Assembly: GCF_000314735.2 (NCBI RefSeq)
Contig: NZ_KB375270.1
Span: forward strand, 2,108,001-2,172,000
Reading direction: 5' to 3'
Source: Afipia felis ATCC 53690
GTDB lineage: Bacteria > Pseudomonadota > Alphaproteobacteria > Rhizobiales > Xanthobacteraceae
Length of the DNA stretch: 64,000 nucleotides
In this document: one piece after another, positions 29,750-40,237 of the stretch
Numbering within the stretch: the stretch's first letter is position 1
Layout of the letters: each line of letters opens with the position of its first letter
Made by a program: the position numbers and the translations under genes
The notes under the pieces: generated by a model
What the model saw: only the letters and a program-made list of their open reading frames with translations
What the model was told of the DNA's origin: nothing
The model's database searches: none

Positions 29750-30099
29750 AACAACCCCCACCGTTGGAGCCCGCCATCGCCGACAATCGGGGTGGCAGGC
29801 ACTGATTCACGAGCACCCTTCGATGAACGCAATGTGCGGAGCAGCATGAAAAGGGGAAAGCAAAAATGCCGTGCAGTTGCCGCCTTATTAGGCGATTCCG
29901 ACATTTGCCGTACGCTGTCTGCTGAAATGTTGCATTTCGACAACGCCTAAATGCAGGTTTTTTCTTCGGCACGATATATTTTATCTGGCAGCCGAAGACA
30001 TCATGTCGGATGGGAGAGGCGCGAATCTCGGCTCTCTCCAGTCCTCATCTCGGGCGAAGCCTGTCCTTGCCGAAACGAATCTCCCTTTCCTGAAACGAA
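29750..30099. other. 350-base gene-free region
   Basis: Upstream of the porin gene on the minus strand and downstream of the histone H1-like gene terminator. It must hold the porin promoter; an A/T-rich stretch with GATATATTTTATC lies near 29973. I see no ORF with gene-like features, no RNA and no repeat. Confidence 0.4.
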
Positions 30100-30131
30100 A
30101 AAGCCGCGCTTTGAGGCGCGGCTTTGTTTTT
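30099..30131. terminator. Rho-independent terminator of the histone H1-like gene
   Basis: AAAGCCGCGC at 30100-30109, loop TTTGAG, GCGCGGCTTT at 30116-30125, with T-rich sequence on both sides depending on strand. On the minus strand it ends the H1-like gene. Confidence 0.88.
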
Positions 30132-30147
30132 AGAGATCGCCTTGCCG

Positions 30148-30579
30148 TCAGGACTGATGATTGTCCTTGTCCTCACTGGTGAACCAGTTCGCGGGCGACA
30201 GGTGGGAGGATTCCGACAGATTCGCCATCGGCTCATCATACGACGGGACCGCCGCCGGGGCTGGAGCCGGAGCGGCCGGTTTACGCGGCGCGGCGCGTTT
30301 CTTTGCGGCCTTCTTCGGAGCGGCCTTCTTCGCGGTTTTCTTCACGGCCTTCTTGGCCGACTTCTTTGCCGGACGCTTGGCGGCCTTCTTGGCTGACTTC
30401 TTTGCAGCTTTCTTCGCGGCCTTCTTCACAGGGCGCTTGGCAGCCTTTCTCGTCGAGGATTTCTTCGCCGATTTCTTCGATTTTTTTGCTGACTTTTTCG
30501 TCGACTTCTTGGCCGCCTTGGCCACGTTCAATTTCTTCTGTTTCTTGTTTTTATTCTTCTTCTTTTTACCCTTCGCCAT
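30148..30579 (-). CDS. Histone H1-like lysine/alanine-rich protein
   Basis: 143 residues. From residue 1 to about 100 it is built of Lys- and Ala-rich units of the KKxAKK type (KKAAKKAAKKSAKKAAKR, also with Pro and Ser), like eukaryotic histone H1 tails and the AlgP/HupN-like proteins of bacteria. The final 40 residues are acidic/polar (YDEPMANLSESSHL, NWFTSEDKDNH) and may fold back on or cap the basic part. No signal peptide. It probably binds DNA or RNA nonspecifically. Start ATG at 30579 with GAGG upstream. Standalone gene with own terminator. Confidence 0.8.
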   Translation of the reverse strand: MAKGKKKKNKNKKQKKLNVAKAAKKSTKKSAKKSKKSAKKSSTRKAAKRPVKKAAKKAAKKSAKKAAKRPAKKSAKKAVKKTAKKAAPKKAAKKRAAPRKPAAPAPAPAAVPSYDEPMANLSESSHLSPANWFTSEDKDNHQS

Positions 30580-30669
30580 AACCGTCCTCCTGTTTCCCTT
30601 CGGTGGGATTATCGATCGACGTTTCGAAGCGCTTCCGGAATGGAAGACTTCCTGCCTCGCGGCAGCCGA

Positions 30670-32019
30670 TCACCTGTTTGCAGGCAGGCTATTGTGCGGG
30701 GACGGGCCGCCGGTCATCCAGTCGAGCAATTCGATGGTGTGAACCACCGGGATCGGTGCGCCTTCGGCATTCTTCAGTTCGCTGCCGATCTGCACCATGC
30801 ACCCAATATTGCCTGCCGACACGATGTCCGGCTTGACGGATGCGATATTGGCGACCTTACGCTCGCGCAATCTCCTTGCAATCTCGGGCTGGAGAATGTT
30901 GTACGTCCCAGCCGATCCGCAACACAGATGACCCTCAGGTACATCTTTCACCACGAATCCGCTCTTGGAAAGCAATTCTTTCGGAGCCTCTGTGATTTTC
31001 TGTCCGTGCTGCAGCGAACAGGCTGAGTGATAGGCGACGACGATTTCATTTTGAGGCCGTGGCCATTGCACATCTAACACCGCGAGATATTCGGTAATGT
31101 CCTTTGCGAGCTTCGAGACCCGCGCGGCCTTGTCCGCATAGGCTTTGTCCTCGCGCAGCAGGTAACCGTAATCCTTGATGGTCGTGCCGCAGCCCGACGT
31201 CGTCACCAGGATGGCATCGAGCCCATGGGCGTCGGCCTCGCGAACCCAGACGTCGATATTGGCCTTTGCCCGATGCAGCGCGTCGTCGTCACGGCCCATG
31301 TGGTGCGTCAGCGACCCGCAGCACTGCTCGTCCGCGACCAGCACGACTTCGACGCCGAACCTGGTGAGCAGACGAATCGCCGCCTGATTGATGTTCGGCC
31401 CCAGCACCTGCTGGGCACAGCCCTGCAGCAGCGCGACGCGGCCGCGACGCGTTCCCTGTGCGGGGAACACGGTCCCAGCCGCAGGTCCTGGCGACGGCAG
31501 CGCGCCCGGCGCCAGCGCCAGCATCGCCCGCAACCGGTCAAACAACGTCGGCGGATGGCTCGGCTGCGCCGAACCGGGCAACAGACTGACGAACGGCTTC
31601 GCCAGCCGCGCCGCCATCATGCCGGCACGGAACACCCCGGGGCGCGGCAGCACATAGGCAAGCAGCGCACGGATCAAACGGTCGGAAAGCGGCCGGGAAT
31701 ATTCCTCCTCGACCTTCACCCGGGCCTGATCGATGAGATGCATGTAGTTCACGCCCGAGGGGCACGTCGTCATGCAGGCAAGGCAGGACAGGCAGCGGTC
31801 GACGTGCTTCACCACTTCGGCCGACGGTTTCTGGTCCTGCTCGAGCATCTCCTTGATGAGGTAGATGCGCCCGCGCGGGCTATCGAGTTCGTCACCGAGC
31901 AGCACGTAGGTCGGGCAGGTTGCGGTGCAGAAGCCGCAATGCACGCATTTGCGCAAGATCGTGTTGGCTTCCGCAATATCCGGATCGGCAAGCTGGGCGG
32001 GCGTAAATTCGGTCTTCAT
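30670..32019 (-). CDS. glcF: Glycolate oxidase iron-sulfur subunit
   Basis: 449 residues. Electron-transfer subunit of glycolate oxidase (glycolate to glyoxylate). Two 4Fe-4S clusters are visible at CVHCGFCTATCP (near residue 25) and CLSCLACMTTCP (near 75). The CCG domains follow (DEQCCGSLTHHMG, SACSLQHGQ, HLCCGSAGTYN). It overlaps glcE by 4 bases (ATGA) and ends an operon glcD-glcE-glcF. No glcB or glcC in view. It may accept D-lactate instead of glycolate. Confidence 0.93.
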   Translation of the reverse strand: MKTEFTPAQLADPDIAEANTILRKCVHCGFCTATCPTYVLLGDELDSPRGRIYLIKEMLEQDQKPSAEVVKHVDRCLSCLACMTTCPSGVNYMHLIDQARVKVEEEYSRPLSDRLIRALLAYVLPRPGVFRAGMMAARLAKPFVSLLPGSAQPSHPPTLFDRLRAMLALAPGALPSPGPAAGTVFPAQGTRRGRVALLQGCAQQVLGPNINQAAIRLLTRFGVEVVLVADEQCCGSLTHHMGRDDDALHRAKANIDVWVREADAHGLDAILVTTSGCGTTIKDYGYLLREDKAYADKAARVSKLAKDITEYLAVLDVQWPRPQNEIVVAYHSACSLQHGQKITEAPKELLSKSGFVVKDVPEGHLCCGSAGTYNILQPEIARRLRERKVANIASVKPDIVSAGNIGCMVQIGSELKNAEGAPIPVVHTIELLDWMTGGPSPHNSLPANR

Positions 32020-33260
32020 GGGTTGTCGTCCCGGCGCATGCGGCCGCGATTGAGGATATGACGGGGATCGAAGCTGTGCTTGAGGCGACGGCTCAAGGCC
32101 GCAACGCCCGGCGCCTGCGGATGAAACACATCCGTCGCCGCGCGGACATCCTTCGGTGCCCGGAGCAACATGGCATGCCCCCCTGCTGCCTCGGTGTGGG
32201 CGCGCACAGTGGCTGCATGGGCATCAGTGGCAGGCGGCACAGCCGCCCAGATCAATCCACCGCCCCAGTCGTAGGTCACCTCGCCGCCGGTCTCGCGCCT
32301 GAGCGCCGTGCCGAGGGCTGCTCCCGCCGTCGGCGGGCAGACGATGCGCCAGACCGCGTAACCGCCAAGGGGCGACGCCGCCGCAAACGGTGCCACGTCG
32401 CGCAGCGCGGCCCAGATCGCCGCCGATTCATCGTCGTTGATCATCTCGACCGCGCCGAAAGACGTCAGCAAGGTCGCCAGCGAGCGCGACCGGTCCGCAA
32501 CCGAAACGTCGATCCCTTCGACCCGCACCAGCGTCAGCGCCTGTTGCGGCGCGCCCGCTTTCGCCAGCGCGCCATCAAGCACCTGCAGATTCGAGACCGG
32601 CAGGTGCGCCGCACCGGAGACGTCGAAAGACGAACCCAGCGCCTTGGTCATGGCCCGATTGGCAGTGGCGTCATCGAGACCGCGCAGCACCAGTGTGGCT
32701 TGCGCCTCGGCCTTCGGCACCAGCTTGATGGTGGCTTCCGTCAGCACCGCAAGCGTGCCCCAGGAACCGGCCAGCAACTTGGAGATGTCATAGCCAGTGA
32801 CGTTCTTGACCACGCGGCTTCCGGCCACGAACGAGTCGCCGAAACCCGATACGGCGTTGCCGCCAAGCAGGTGATCGCGCACGCCGCCCGAGCGGATGCG
32901 GCGCGGACCCGACAGACCCGATGCGATCATGCCGCCGATCGTGCCCTGCCCCAGCGCGGAGCCGAGCAACACCGAAGCATCCATCGGCTCGAACGCGAAT
33001 TCCTGGTTCTTGGCGTCCATCATCGCGATCACGTCGGCGACCGGTGCGCCGGCCTGTACCGTGACGATCAGTTCGTGCGGCTCGTAGGACGTCACCGCAT
33101 TCAGCGCCGACAGATCGAGCACCGCGTTGGTCGTCACCGGTTGGCCGATATCGCGCTTGCTGCCGTGCCCCACGATCTCCAGCGGCTGTTCCGCTGCGAT
33201 CGCCTCGCGCACCGCCGTCTCGACGTCCTTGGCGTCGCGCACCTTCAACGTTTCCACCAC
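32016..33260 (-). CDS. glcE: Glycolate oxidase FAD-binding subunit
   Basis: 414 residues from a GTG at 33260 just after the end of glcD (12 bases). The protein belongs to the FAD_binding_4 family: GHGSKRDIGQP near residue 32, ATVQAGAPVADV near 70 and the YDISKLLAGSWGTLAVLTEATIKLVPK block near 160. It pairs with GlcD in the catalytic core at the membrane and shares a 4-base overlap with glcF. Homologues of about this size are common in Rhizobiales. Confidence 0.93.
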   Translation of the reverse strand: MVETLKVRDAKDVETAVREAIAAEQPLEIVGHGSKRDIGQPVTTNAVLDLSALNAVTSYEPHELIVTVQAGAPVADVIAMMDAKNQEFAFEPMDASVLLGSALGQGTIGGMIASGLSGPRRIRSGGVRDHLLGGNAVSGFGDSFVAGSRVVKNVTGYDISKLLAGSWGTLAVLTEATIKLVPKAEAQATLVLRGLDDATANRAMTKALGSSFDVSGAAHLPVSNLQVLDGALAKAGAPQQALTLVRVEGIDVSVADRSRSLATLLTSFGAVEMINDDESAAIWAALRDVAPFAAASPLGGYAVWRIVCPPTAGAALGTALRRETGGEVTYDWGGGLIWAAVPPATDAHAATVRAHTEAAGGHAMLLRAPKDVRAATDVFHPQAPGVAALSRRLKHSFDPRHILNRGRMRRDDNP

Positions 33261-33272
33261 GTCAAACCTTCC

Positions 33273-34766
33273 TCAGAATCGCGGAATGTCGGGGAACGGC
33301 AGCTTGCCGCCGTGCACATGCAGCCGGCCGAGTTCTGCGCAGCGATGCAGCGTCGGGAACACCTTGCCGGGATTAAGCAGCCCGTCGGCATCGAACGCAC
33401 ATTTGATGCGCTGATGATGGGCGAGATCGATGTCGCTCAGCATTTCCGGCATCAGGTCGCGCTTCTCGACGCCAATGCCATGCTCGCCGCTCAACACGCC
33501 GCCGAGCTTGACGCAGAGCCGCAGGATGTCGGCGCCGAAATCCTCGGCGCGCTGCATCTCATCGGCGATGTTGGCATCGTAAAGAATGAGCGGATGCAGA
33601 TTGCCATCGCCTGCGTGGAACACGTTGGCGCAGCGCAGTCCGTATTTCTTGCCAAGCTCGCGAATACCGGCGAGCGCCTCCGGCAGCTTGCCGCGCGGAA
33701 TGGTGCCGTCCATGCACAGATAGTCCGGCGACAGCCGTCCGACCGCCGGGAACGCGGCCTTACGCCCGGCCCAGAACAACAGTCGTTCCTGCTCGGAGGT
33801 GGAAATCTGGCAGGTCTTCGAGCCGCACCCCAGAGCGATCGCCTCGACGCGCCGGATCAGTTCGTCCACTTCGACGCTCGGCCCGTCGAGTTCGATGATC
33901 AGCAGCGCCTCGACATCGAGCGGATAACCGGCATGAACGAAGGCTTCGGCCGCATGGATAGCGTCCTTGTCCATCATCTCCATGCCGCCTGGGATGATGC
34001 CCGCGCCGATCACTCGCGCGACGCATTCGCCTGCCGCCTCAACTTCCGAGAAGCCAACCATCAGCGCACGGGCGGTTTCCGGCTTCTTCAGGATGCGCAC
34101 GGTGATCTCGGTGACGACGCCGAGCAATCCTTCCGAGCCTGTGATGATGCCCATCAGGTCGTAGCCGTCGTTTTCCGGCGCGCGGCCGCCGATCTTCAGG
34201 ATCTCGCCAGTGATGAGAACGAATTCGCACCCCAGCACATTGTTGGTGGTGAGACCGTACTTCAGGCTGTGCACGCCGCCGGAATTCTCCGCGATGTTGC
34301 CGCCAATCGAACAGGCGATCTGCGAAGACGGATCGGGCGCGTAGTAGAACCCCTCATGCGCTACCGCCTGGCTCACCGCGAGATTGGTCATGCCGGGCTC
34401 GACCACCGCAACGCGGTTGTCGAAATCGATTTCGCGTACGCGCTTGAACTTGGACAGGCCGAGCAGCACGCCATCGGCGAGTGGAAACGAACCGCCCGAC
34501 AGCGACGTGCCATTGCCGCGCGGCACCACCTTGATGCCGTTATCGTGGCAGTATTTCAGAACCTGTGAGACCTGCTCGGTGGTGTCAGGCAACACCACGA
34601 CCATCGGCGGCTGGCGATAGGCTGTCAGCGCGTCGGACTCGTAGGGCTTCATTTCCCGTTCGGTCTCGATCACGCCCTCGCCGGGCACGATGGCCCGCAG
34701 CGCGGCAATGATCTCATCGCGGCGAGCGAGAATGCCCTGATCGGGCAAAGGCATCTGAATCGTCAT
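33273..34766 (-). CDS. glcD: Glycolate oxidase FAD-linked subunit
   Basis: 497 residues from ATG 34766, preceded by GGGAG; upstream residues to 34832 are rejected. Oxidises glycolate (or related 2-hydroxyacid) using FAD. The FAD pocket PRGNGTSLSGG is near residue 73, and NSGGVHSLKYGLT near 141; GEHGIGVEKRD near 450 completes the FAD_binding oxidase C domain. First gene of glcDEF. A TetR gene stands immediately upstream, with repeat and dyad sequences between (see regulatory entries). Confidence 0.95.
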   Translation of the reverse strand: MTIQMPLPDQGILARRDEIIAALRAIVPGEGVIETEREMKPYESDALTAYRQPPMVVVLPDTTEQVSQVLKYCHDNGIKVVPRGNGTSLSGGSFPLADGVLLGLSKFKRVREIDFDNRVAVVEPGMTNLAVSQAVAHEGFYYAPDPSSQIACSIGGNIAENSGGVHSLKYGLTTNNVLGCEFVLITGEILKIGGRAPENDGYDLMGIITGSEGLLGVVTEITVRILKKPETARALMVGFSEVEAAGECVARVIGAGIIPGGMEMMDKDAIHAAEAFVHAGYPLDVEALLIIELDGPSVEVDELIRRVEAIALGCGSKTCQISTSEQERLLFWAGRKAAFPAVGRLSPDYLCMDGTIPRGKLPEALAGIRELGKKYGLRCANVFHAGDGNLHPLILYDANIADEMQRAEDFGADILRLCVKLGGVLSGEHGIGVEKRDLMPEMLSDIDLAHHQRIKCAFDADGLLNPGKVFPTLHRCAELGRLHVHGGKLPFPDIPRF

Positions 34767-34802
34767 GGAAGTCTCCCGCCTACCGGCGCCAAATATATCA
34801 CC

Positions 34803-34857
34803 GACATATCTAGCGCCAGAAGAATTCGTCATCCCTAGGATTTAGGGACATATTTAG
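34803..34857. repeat. Direct repeat GACATATYTAG flanking a TCCCTA dyad
   Basis: GACATATCTAG at 34803-34813 and GACATATTTAG at 34847-34857, 44 bases apart (about four helical turns). Between them lies a 17-base dyad TCCCTA-N5-TAGGGA at 34832-34848. All are in the 139 bases between the TetR stop and glcD start, upstream of glcD. Likely regulator sites for the glc operon; identity of the protein is unknown. Confidence 0.5.
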
Positions 34858-34905
34858 TCGCGGTGATGGTGCGAAGCCATCCCCATAATGACTAGAGGAT
34901 CGGGA

Positions 34906-35580
34906 TCAGCCGCCGACCGCCATCCGGATCGGCAGCACGGCCTGCACGACAAGTCCGCGCGCACGTGCATCGAGAACGCCAGCCGCGCGCAACGCGAACA
35001 ACGAGATGTTCTGCACGGCTTCCCGCAGTTTAGCCGCGTCGCCGGTTGAATCCAGCGCCAAGGGACCCACGAGCGCTTCATGCAGCGCGCCGATCAGCGC
35101 AGTCGCAGTCAGCGCAGTGTCCTGCGCGGGCAGATGACCGGCCTTGATCGCCGCTTCCAAACGCAGTTCGAGTTCGGCTGCAATGGCACGGCGGCTGGTC
35201 AGGCGCGAAGCACTGACATCGACATCCACCGGCTCCGCCAGAATACCCCAGGCGAGTTTGCGGTGAGACACGACGTGGACGGCAATGGTGGTGATGGCCG
35301 CCGCGAGCGCCGAAGATGGTCCCGGCGCGGCATCCGCCGCGCGGCGGATCGCGATCAACTCCCTGTCGGAGACATCCGAGATCAATTCCGAAATCAGGTC
35401 GGCCTTGGAGGGAAAGTAGCGATAGACCGTGCCTGCTGCGACATTCGCGCGCGCCGCCACCGGAGCAATCTGCACCGCCGCCATGCCACCTTCCGACGCC
35501 GTTTCACGCGCTGCTGCCAAAATAGCAGCACGCCGCGCTTCCAGGCGCTTCACGACTTGATGGGTACGACGATAAACCAA
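34906..35580 (-). CDS. TetR/AcrR family transcriptional regulator
   Basis: 224 residues from TTG at 35580 with AAGGAG ten bases upstream. The N-terminal HTH spans about residues 15-65: AAILAAARETASEGGMAAVQIAPVAARANVAAGTVYRYFPSKADLI, with the TetR helix 3 signature. The rest is the variable ligand-binding domain. It stands upstream of glcD on the same strand, and a perfect 17-base palindrome covers its own translation start region, so autoregulation and perhaps control of glcDEF are plausible. Ligand unknown; glycolate or lactate would be the obvious candidates to test. Confidence 0.88.
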   Translation of the reverse strand: MVYRRTHQVVKRLEARRAAILAAARETASEGGMAAVQIAPVAARANVAAGTVYRYFPSKADLISELISDVSDRELIAIRRAADAAPGPSSALAAAITTIAVHVVSHRKLAWGILAEPVDVDVSASRLTSRRAIAAELELRLEAAIKAGHLPAQDTALTATALIGALHEALVGPLALDSTGDAAKLREAVQNISLFALRAAGVLDARARGLVVQAVLPIRMAVGG

Positions 35581-35588
35581 TGAAATCC

Positions 35589-35605
35589 CACTCCTTTAAG
35601 GAGTG
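35589..35605. promoter_or_regulatory. Perfect palindrome, likely TetR autoregulatory operator
   Basis: CACTCCTT-T-AAGGAGTG: eight-base arms with a single central base, reading the same on both strands apart from the centre. It lies 9 bases upstream of the TetR start and contains its ribosome binding site, so a bound repressor would block transcription or a formed hairpin would hide the site. Confidence 0.55.
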
Positions 35606-35850
35606 AACACCAGTTCAAAGGTAATGGCAAGGATTTCCGCATGACGCTGCGCAAATTTGTGGCACCGCGTTCGTCCCTTGCCGGAAGCCCTGAACGATAT
35701 ATCGGCAAAGCCTCAGCGGTACGGCAGGCGGTCGCCGGGCCAGTCCGAGAGCGCGCCGGAGAACACTTTCACAATCGACGCCGTCGCCTCGACCATGCAT
35801 TCGACACCCCCACCGCCAGCGCGGAGGTGAAGCGGAAACTCGGGTCAAAG
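35606..35850. other. Gene-free stretch between TetR gene and ftsH terminator
   Basis: About 245 bases downstream of ftsH and upstream of the TetR gene. A weak 82-codon frame on the plus strand ends in the terminator and is not supported. The TetR promoter must be here; no other structure seen. Confidence 0.35.
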
Positions 35851-35852
35851 AA

Positions 35853-35880
35853 AAAGGCGCAGTTTCGATACTGCGCCTTT
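35853..35880 (-). terminator. Rho-independent terminator of ftsH
   Basis: AAAGGCGCAG at 35853-35862, loop of eight, CTGCGCCTTT at 35871-35880; on the minus strand this is followed by T5. It ends ftsH 36 bases after its stop. Confidence 0.92.
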
Positions 35881-35915
35881 CGCGATTAGCCTAGCAGAGA
35901 GCAACGCCGAGCGGC

Positions 35916-37832
<1,917 letters not shown>

Positions 37833-37919
37833 TCGTTATCCTTCACAGGCCCCGCAACGCAGGAGGCCTAACCCTAGGGTCCATTTCGTCCGATTGCCGG
37901 GTATGAACCGGCCGGCTCA

Positions 37920-37948
37920 ATCTATGTGTCGCTGTCCCCAATGCCAAG
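37920..37948 (-). promoter_or_regulatory. Candidate RpoH-type promoter upstream of ftsH
   Basis: Read on the minus strand: CTTG (37948-37945), 18 bases, CATAGAT (37926-37920), about 88 bases before the ftsH start. ftsH is under RpoH control in other Proteobacteria. The -10 is a poor match, so this is only a candidate. Confidence 0.3.
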
Positions 37949-38030
37949 GGAACCGCGCAAGACTATTTAACGCAATTGCGGGCTTTTGCGGAGGTTCGGC
38001 CGCTCTTTGCAGAGCCGGAATGCCGCATGG

Positions 38031-39083
38031 TTAAGAGCGTCCGCTCCGACCCGATGGGTGGATGCTCCGGCGCGGCGGCGCGGGGCGAACCACCAGCCGT
38101 CCTTTCTCGACACTCACCGTCATTCCGGCGAGACTCCGCTTGAAGCGCCGCCCTTCGCTTTGCGCCTGAACCAAGGCACGCAGCAACGTCTCGATCTGTC
38201 CCAGTTCCGGCGGATGGGCCGCCATTCCGCCTGCCAGCGCGCGGCGCAGCAGCCGCACCTGAATTTCCTCCGCCAGCGCGGAGAAAAGAGCGGCATCGAA
38301 ACCACTGTCTTCGCCGCCGCGAAGGCGAAGATAGCGCTCCGCGCCGTCTGTCATCCGCTCAAGCGCCGCGTCGGCGCGCGACAGCCGCAGCGCGAGCCGG
38401 GCAAACGTCCTGGCGTCGGCCCCCTCGGACGCGAGCACCGGCATCAGCGTGCGCAGCCGCGAGCGCGTATAGGCGGGATCGTGATTGGTCGGATCGCTCG
38501 CATAGCCGATCCGGGCGCGGTCGAGCGTCGCCACCAGCCGCGCCTTGGGGATATCGAGAAACGGACGCAACAGTCCGATGCCGTGACGTTCCGTTTGAGC
38601 CGCCATGCCGCCGAGGCCGGTGATGCCGCTGCCGCGCGACAGCCGCATCAGAATGGTTTCCGCCTGATCGTCCTGGGTGTGGGCGGTGACGACCGCCACC
38701 GCCGAAGCGGAACGTGCCGCACGGGCCAGAAGCGTGTAGCGCGCTTCGCGCGCAGCCTGCGGCACGCCGGTTTTCGGTTTCGTTCCGCTCCACTTCAGGG
38801 TGCGATGGGCGATGCCGAGCGCGGATGCCAGCCGCTTCACGTCGCGCGCCTCGTGCGACGCCGCCGCCCGCAGACCGTGATCGACCGTCACCGCGAGCAG
38901 GTCCGGTCCCTTCTTGAGCGATTTGCGCCAGCGCGCGGCGAGCCATAACAGTGCAACGCTATCCGGGCCGCCGGACACGGCCAGCACCAGTGCGGGAATC
39001 CGCTTCCATCCGGCGAAGAGTTGCCGGGCTTCCTGCGCCGAAACGGGTTCAGCAGCCGGAGCGTTTCTGTCCACGCGCGACAC
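38031..39083 (-). CDS. tilS: tRNA(Ile)-lysidine synthase
   Basis: 350 residues. Modifies C34 of the AUA-reading tRNA-Ile to lysidine, converting its specificity from Met to Ile. The PP-loop SGGPDS (residues 37-42) binds ATP. The core continues with the TilS-specific HTQDDQAETILMRLSRGSGITGLGGM near residue 136. The C-terminal extension (DUF1949-like in some) is short here. Start GTG at 39083 overlaps the cpoB stop by 35 bases, an unusually long overlap; a later GTG in frame (39074) is possible. Followed by ftsH. Confidence 0.95.
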   Translation of the reverse strand: MSRVDRNAPAAEPVSAQEARQLFAGWKRIPALVLAVSGGPDSVALLWLAARWRKSLKKGPDLLAVTVDHGLRAAASHEARDVKRLASALGIAHRTLKWSGTKPKTGVPQAAREARYTLLARAARSASAVAVVTAHTQDDQAETILMRLSRGSGITGLGGMAAQTERHGIGLLRPFLDIPKARLVATLDRARIGYASDPTNHDPAYTRSRLRTLMPVLASEGADARTFARLALRLSRADAALERMTDGAERYLRLRGGEDSGFDAALFSALAEEIQVRLLRRALAGGMAAHPPELGQIETLLRALVQAQSEGRRFKRSLAGMTVSVEKGRLVVRPAPPRRSIHPSGRSGRS

Positions 39084-40098
39084 CCTGCTTCACGCTGCTT
39101 GACGCGCGCGGATATTTCCGCGCGACTTCCCCAAACGCCGCACAGGCGGCATCCTTTTCCTTCAACGCGGCAAGCGACTCGCCGAGCCGCAGCATCGCAT
39201 CCGGCGCCTTGGCCGATTTATCGTATTTCGAGGTCACAGCGAGAAACGCTTCCGCCGCCTCGCGGTATTTCTTGCGCTGGAACAGGCTCTCGCCAAGCCA
39301 GTATTGCGCGTCACCGACCAGACGGTCGCTCGGGTATTTCACCGTGAAATTGCGCATGGTCTCCTCGGCGAGTCCGTAATCCTTGCGCTGCATGTAACCG
39401 AGACCGAGATCGAATTCGTCCTTCGGCGACTGCGTCGGCGGCGCCGTGGTCAGTGCCGCGCTTCCACCTGCAGCGGGTGGCGGGGAGACAACGCCGTTAT
39501 TGCCCTCGAGGTTCATCGGCGCGCCCGGCTGCGAAGAACCCGGCTCCGCATAGTTGGATTGACCCCGCATGCTGCCGAGCGCCCGCGGTGCACCGGGCGC
39601 GCTCGGATTCTGGTTGGGGTCGAATGCATCACCGCGGCGACCGCCTGCCGGCGGCGCGACCGGCGCCTGCCCGTCATTGTATGGCGTGGTGATCGGCGCG
39701 CCCGGCTGCTGGCCCTGATAAGCGGGCTGCTGCTGATACTGCGGATTTTGATACGGCGGATTTTGATATTGCTGGTTTTGATACGGTGCCGGTCCGGCAT
39801 TCGCCGGCCCACGCGCGGGAGGAGCGCCGGCGCCGGGCGCCGCTCCGCCCTGCAACTGGCGAAGCTGTTCTTCGAGAACCTGATTGCGATGCTGCAATTC
39901 CTCGTTCTGCCCCGTCAGCTTGCGCAATTGGTCGGACAACCGGTCGATCTCCATCTGGGGATCGCCTTGAGAATCGTTGTCGTATTGCGCGTGCGCCTGC
40001 ATCGGCAGCGCAAGGGACGACAGCATAGCAAGCGCGCAGGCCAATCCTGCGGCGGCGACAGTTTTCGATTTCGGTGACATGGCGATTTCGTTCTTCAT
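39049..40098 (-). CDS. cpoB: Cell division coordinator CpoB / Tol-Pal protein YbgF
   Basis: 349 residues with signal peptide (A-x-A near residue 37, MQAHA). Residues 50-80 form a coiled coil (QMEIDRLSDQLRKLTGQNEELQHRNQVLEEQL, in pieces). Residues 85-160 are a Pro/Gln/Tyr-rich linker with a 15-base DNA repeat. The C-terminal 120 residues are TPR-like (YDFALEETM-type repeats: GLAEETMRNFTVKYP, AEAFLAVTSKYDKSAKAPDAML). CpoB couples peptidoglycan synthesis (PBP1B) to Tol in E. coli. Downstream tilS overlaps; pal lies 139 bases upstream with an intervening terminator. Confidence 0.92.
   Translation of the reverse strand: MKNEIAMSPKSKTVAAAGLACALAMLSSLALPMQAHAQYDNDSQGDPQMEIDRLSDQLRKLTGQNEELQHRNQVLEEQLRQLQGGAAPGAGAPPARGPANAGPAPYQNQQYQNPPYQNPQYQQQPAYQGQQPGAPITTPYNDGQAPVAPPAGGRRGDAFDPNQNPSAPGAPRALGSMRGQSNYAEPGSSQPGAPMNLEGNNGVVSPPPAAGGSAALTTAPPTQSPKDEFDLGLGYMQRKDYGLAEETMRNFTVKYPSDRLVGDAQYWLGESLFQRKKYREAAEAFLAVTSKYDKSAKAPDAMLRLGESLAALKEKDAACAAFGEVARKYPRASSSVKQGVARGQKRSGC
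39741..39785. repeat. 15-base tandem repeat in cpoB linker
   Basis: Three consecutive copies (39741-39755, 39756-39770, 39771-39785) of the unit GCGGATTTTGATACG with one to three differences. On the minus strand it encodes the unit PYQNQ / QNP repeats in the disordered linker, so copy number could vary by slippage without loss of frame. Confidence 0.75.
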
Positions 40099-40186
40099 TC
40101 CCGCCCTGAAATTGGGCCGTGCAGGATGAGAGTTTTACTACGCCAAAAATGTGACTGCCGACAGGGCCCTATTGACCTGCACTAAC

Positions 40187-40214
40187 AAAAACGGCGCCCG
40201 AGGGCGCCGTTTTC
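40187..40214 (-). terminator. Rho-independent terminator between pal and cpoB
   Basis: ACGGCGCCC at 40191-40199 and GGGCGCCGT at 40202-40210 with T4 on the minus strand side (A-run at 40187-40191). It lies just after the pal stop, so cpoB-tilS depends on read-through or its own promoter. Confidence 0.85.
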
Positions 40215-40237
40215 ATACCGTCAGTAAGACTGAATAC

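Noticed and set aside
30280..30540. Repetitive GCCTTCTT-rich DNA as a possible CRISPR or satellite array
   Set aside because: It is simply the codon pattern of the Lys/Ala-rich histone-like protein; there are no spacers.
32058..34568. 836-codon open frame on the plus strand opposite glcE and glcD
   Set aside because: It is the antisense shadow of two clear genes in GC-rich DNA; its protein is Arg/His/Gln-rich and low in any domain signal.
35641..35889. 82-codon open frame on the plus strand
   Set aside because: Runs into the ftsH terminator, has no ribosome binding site and no recognisable protein features.
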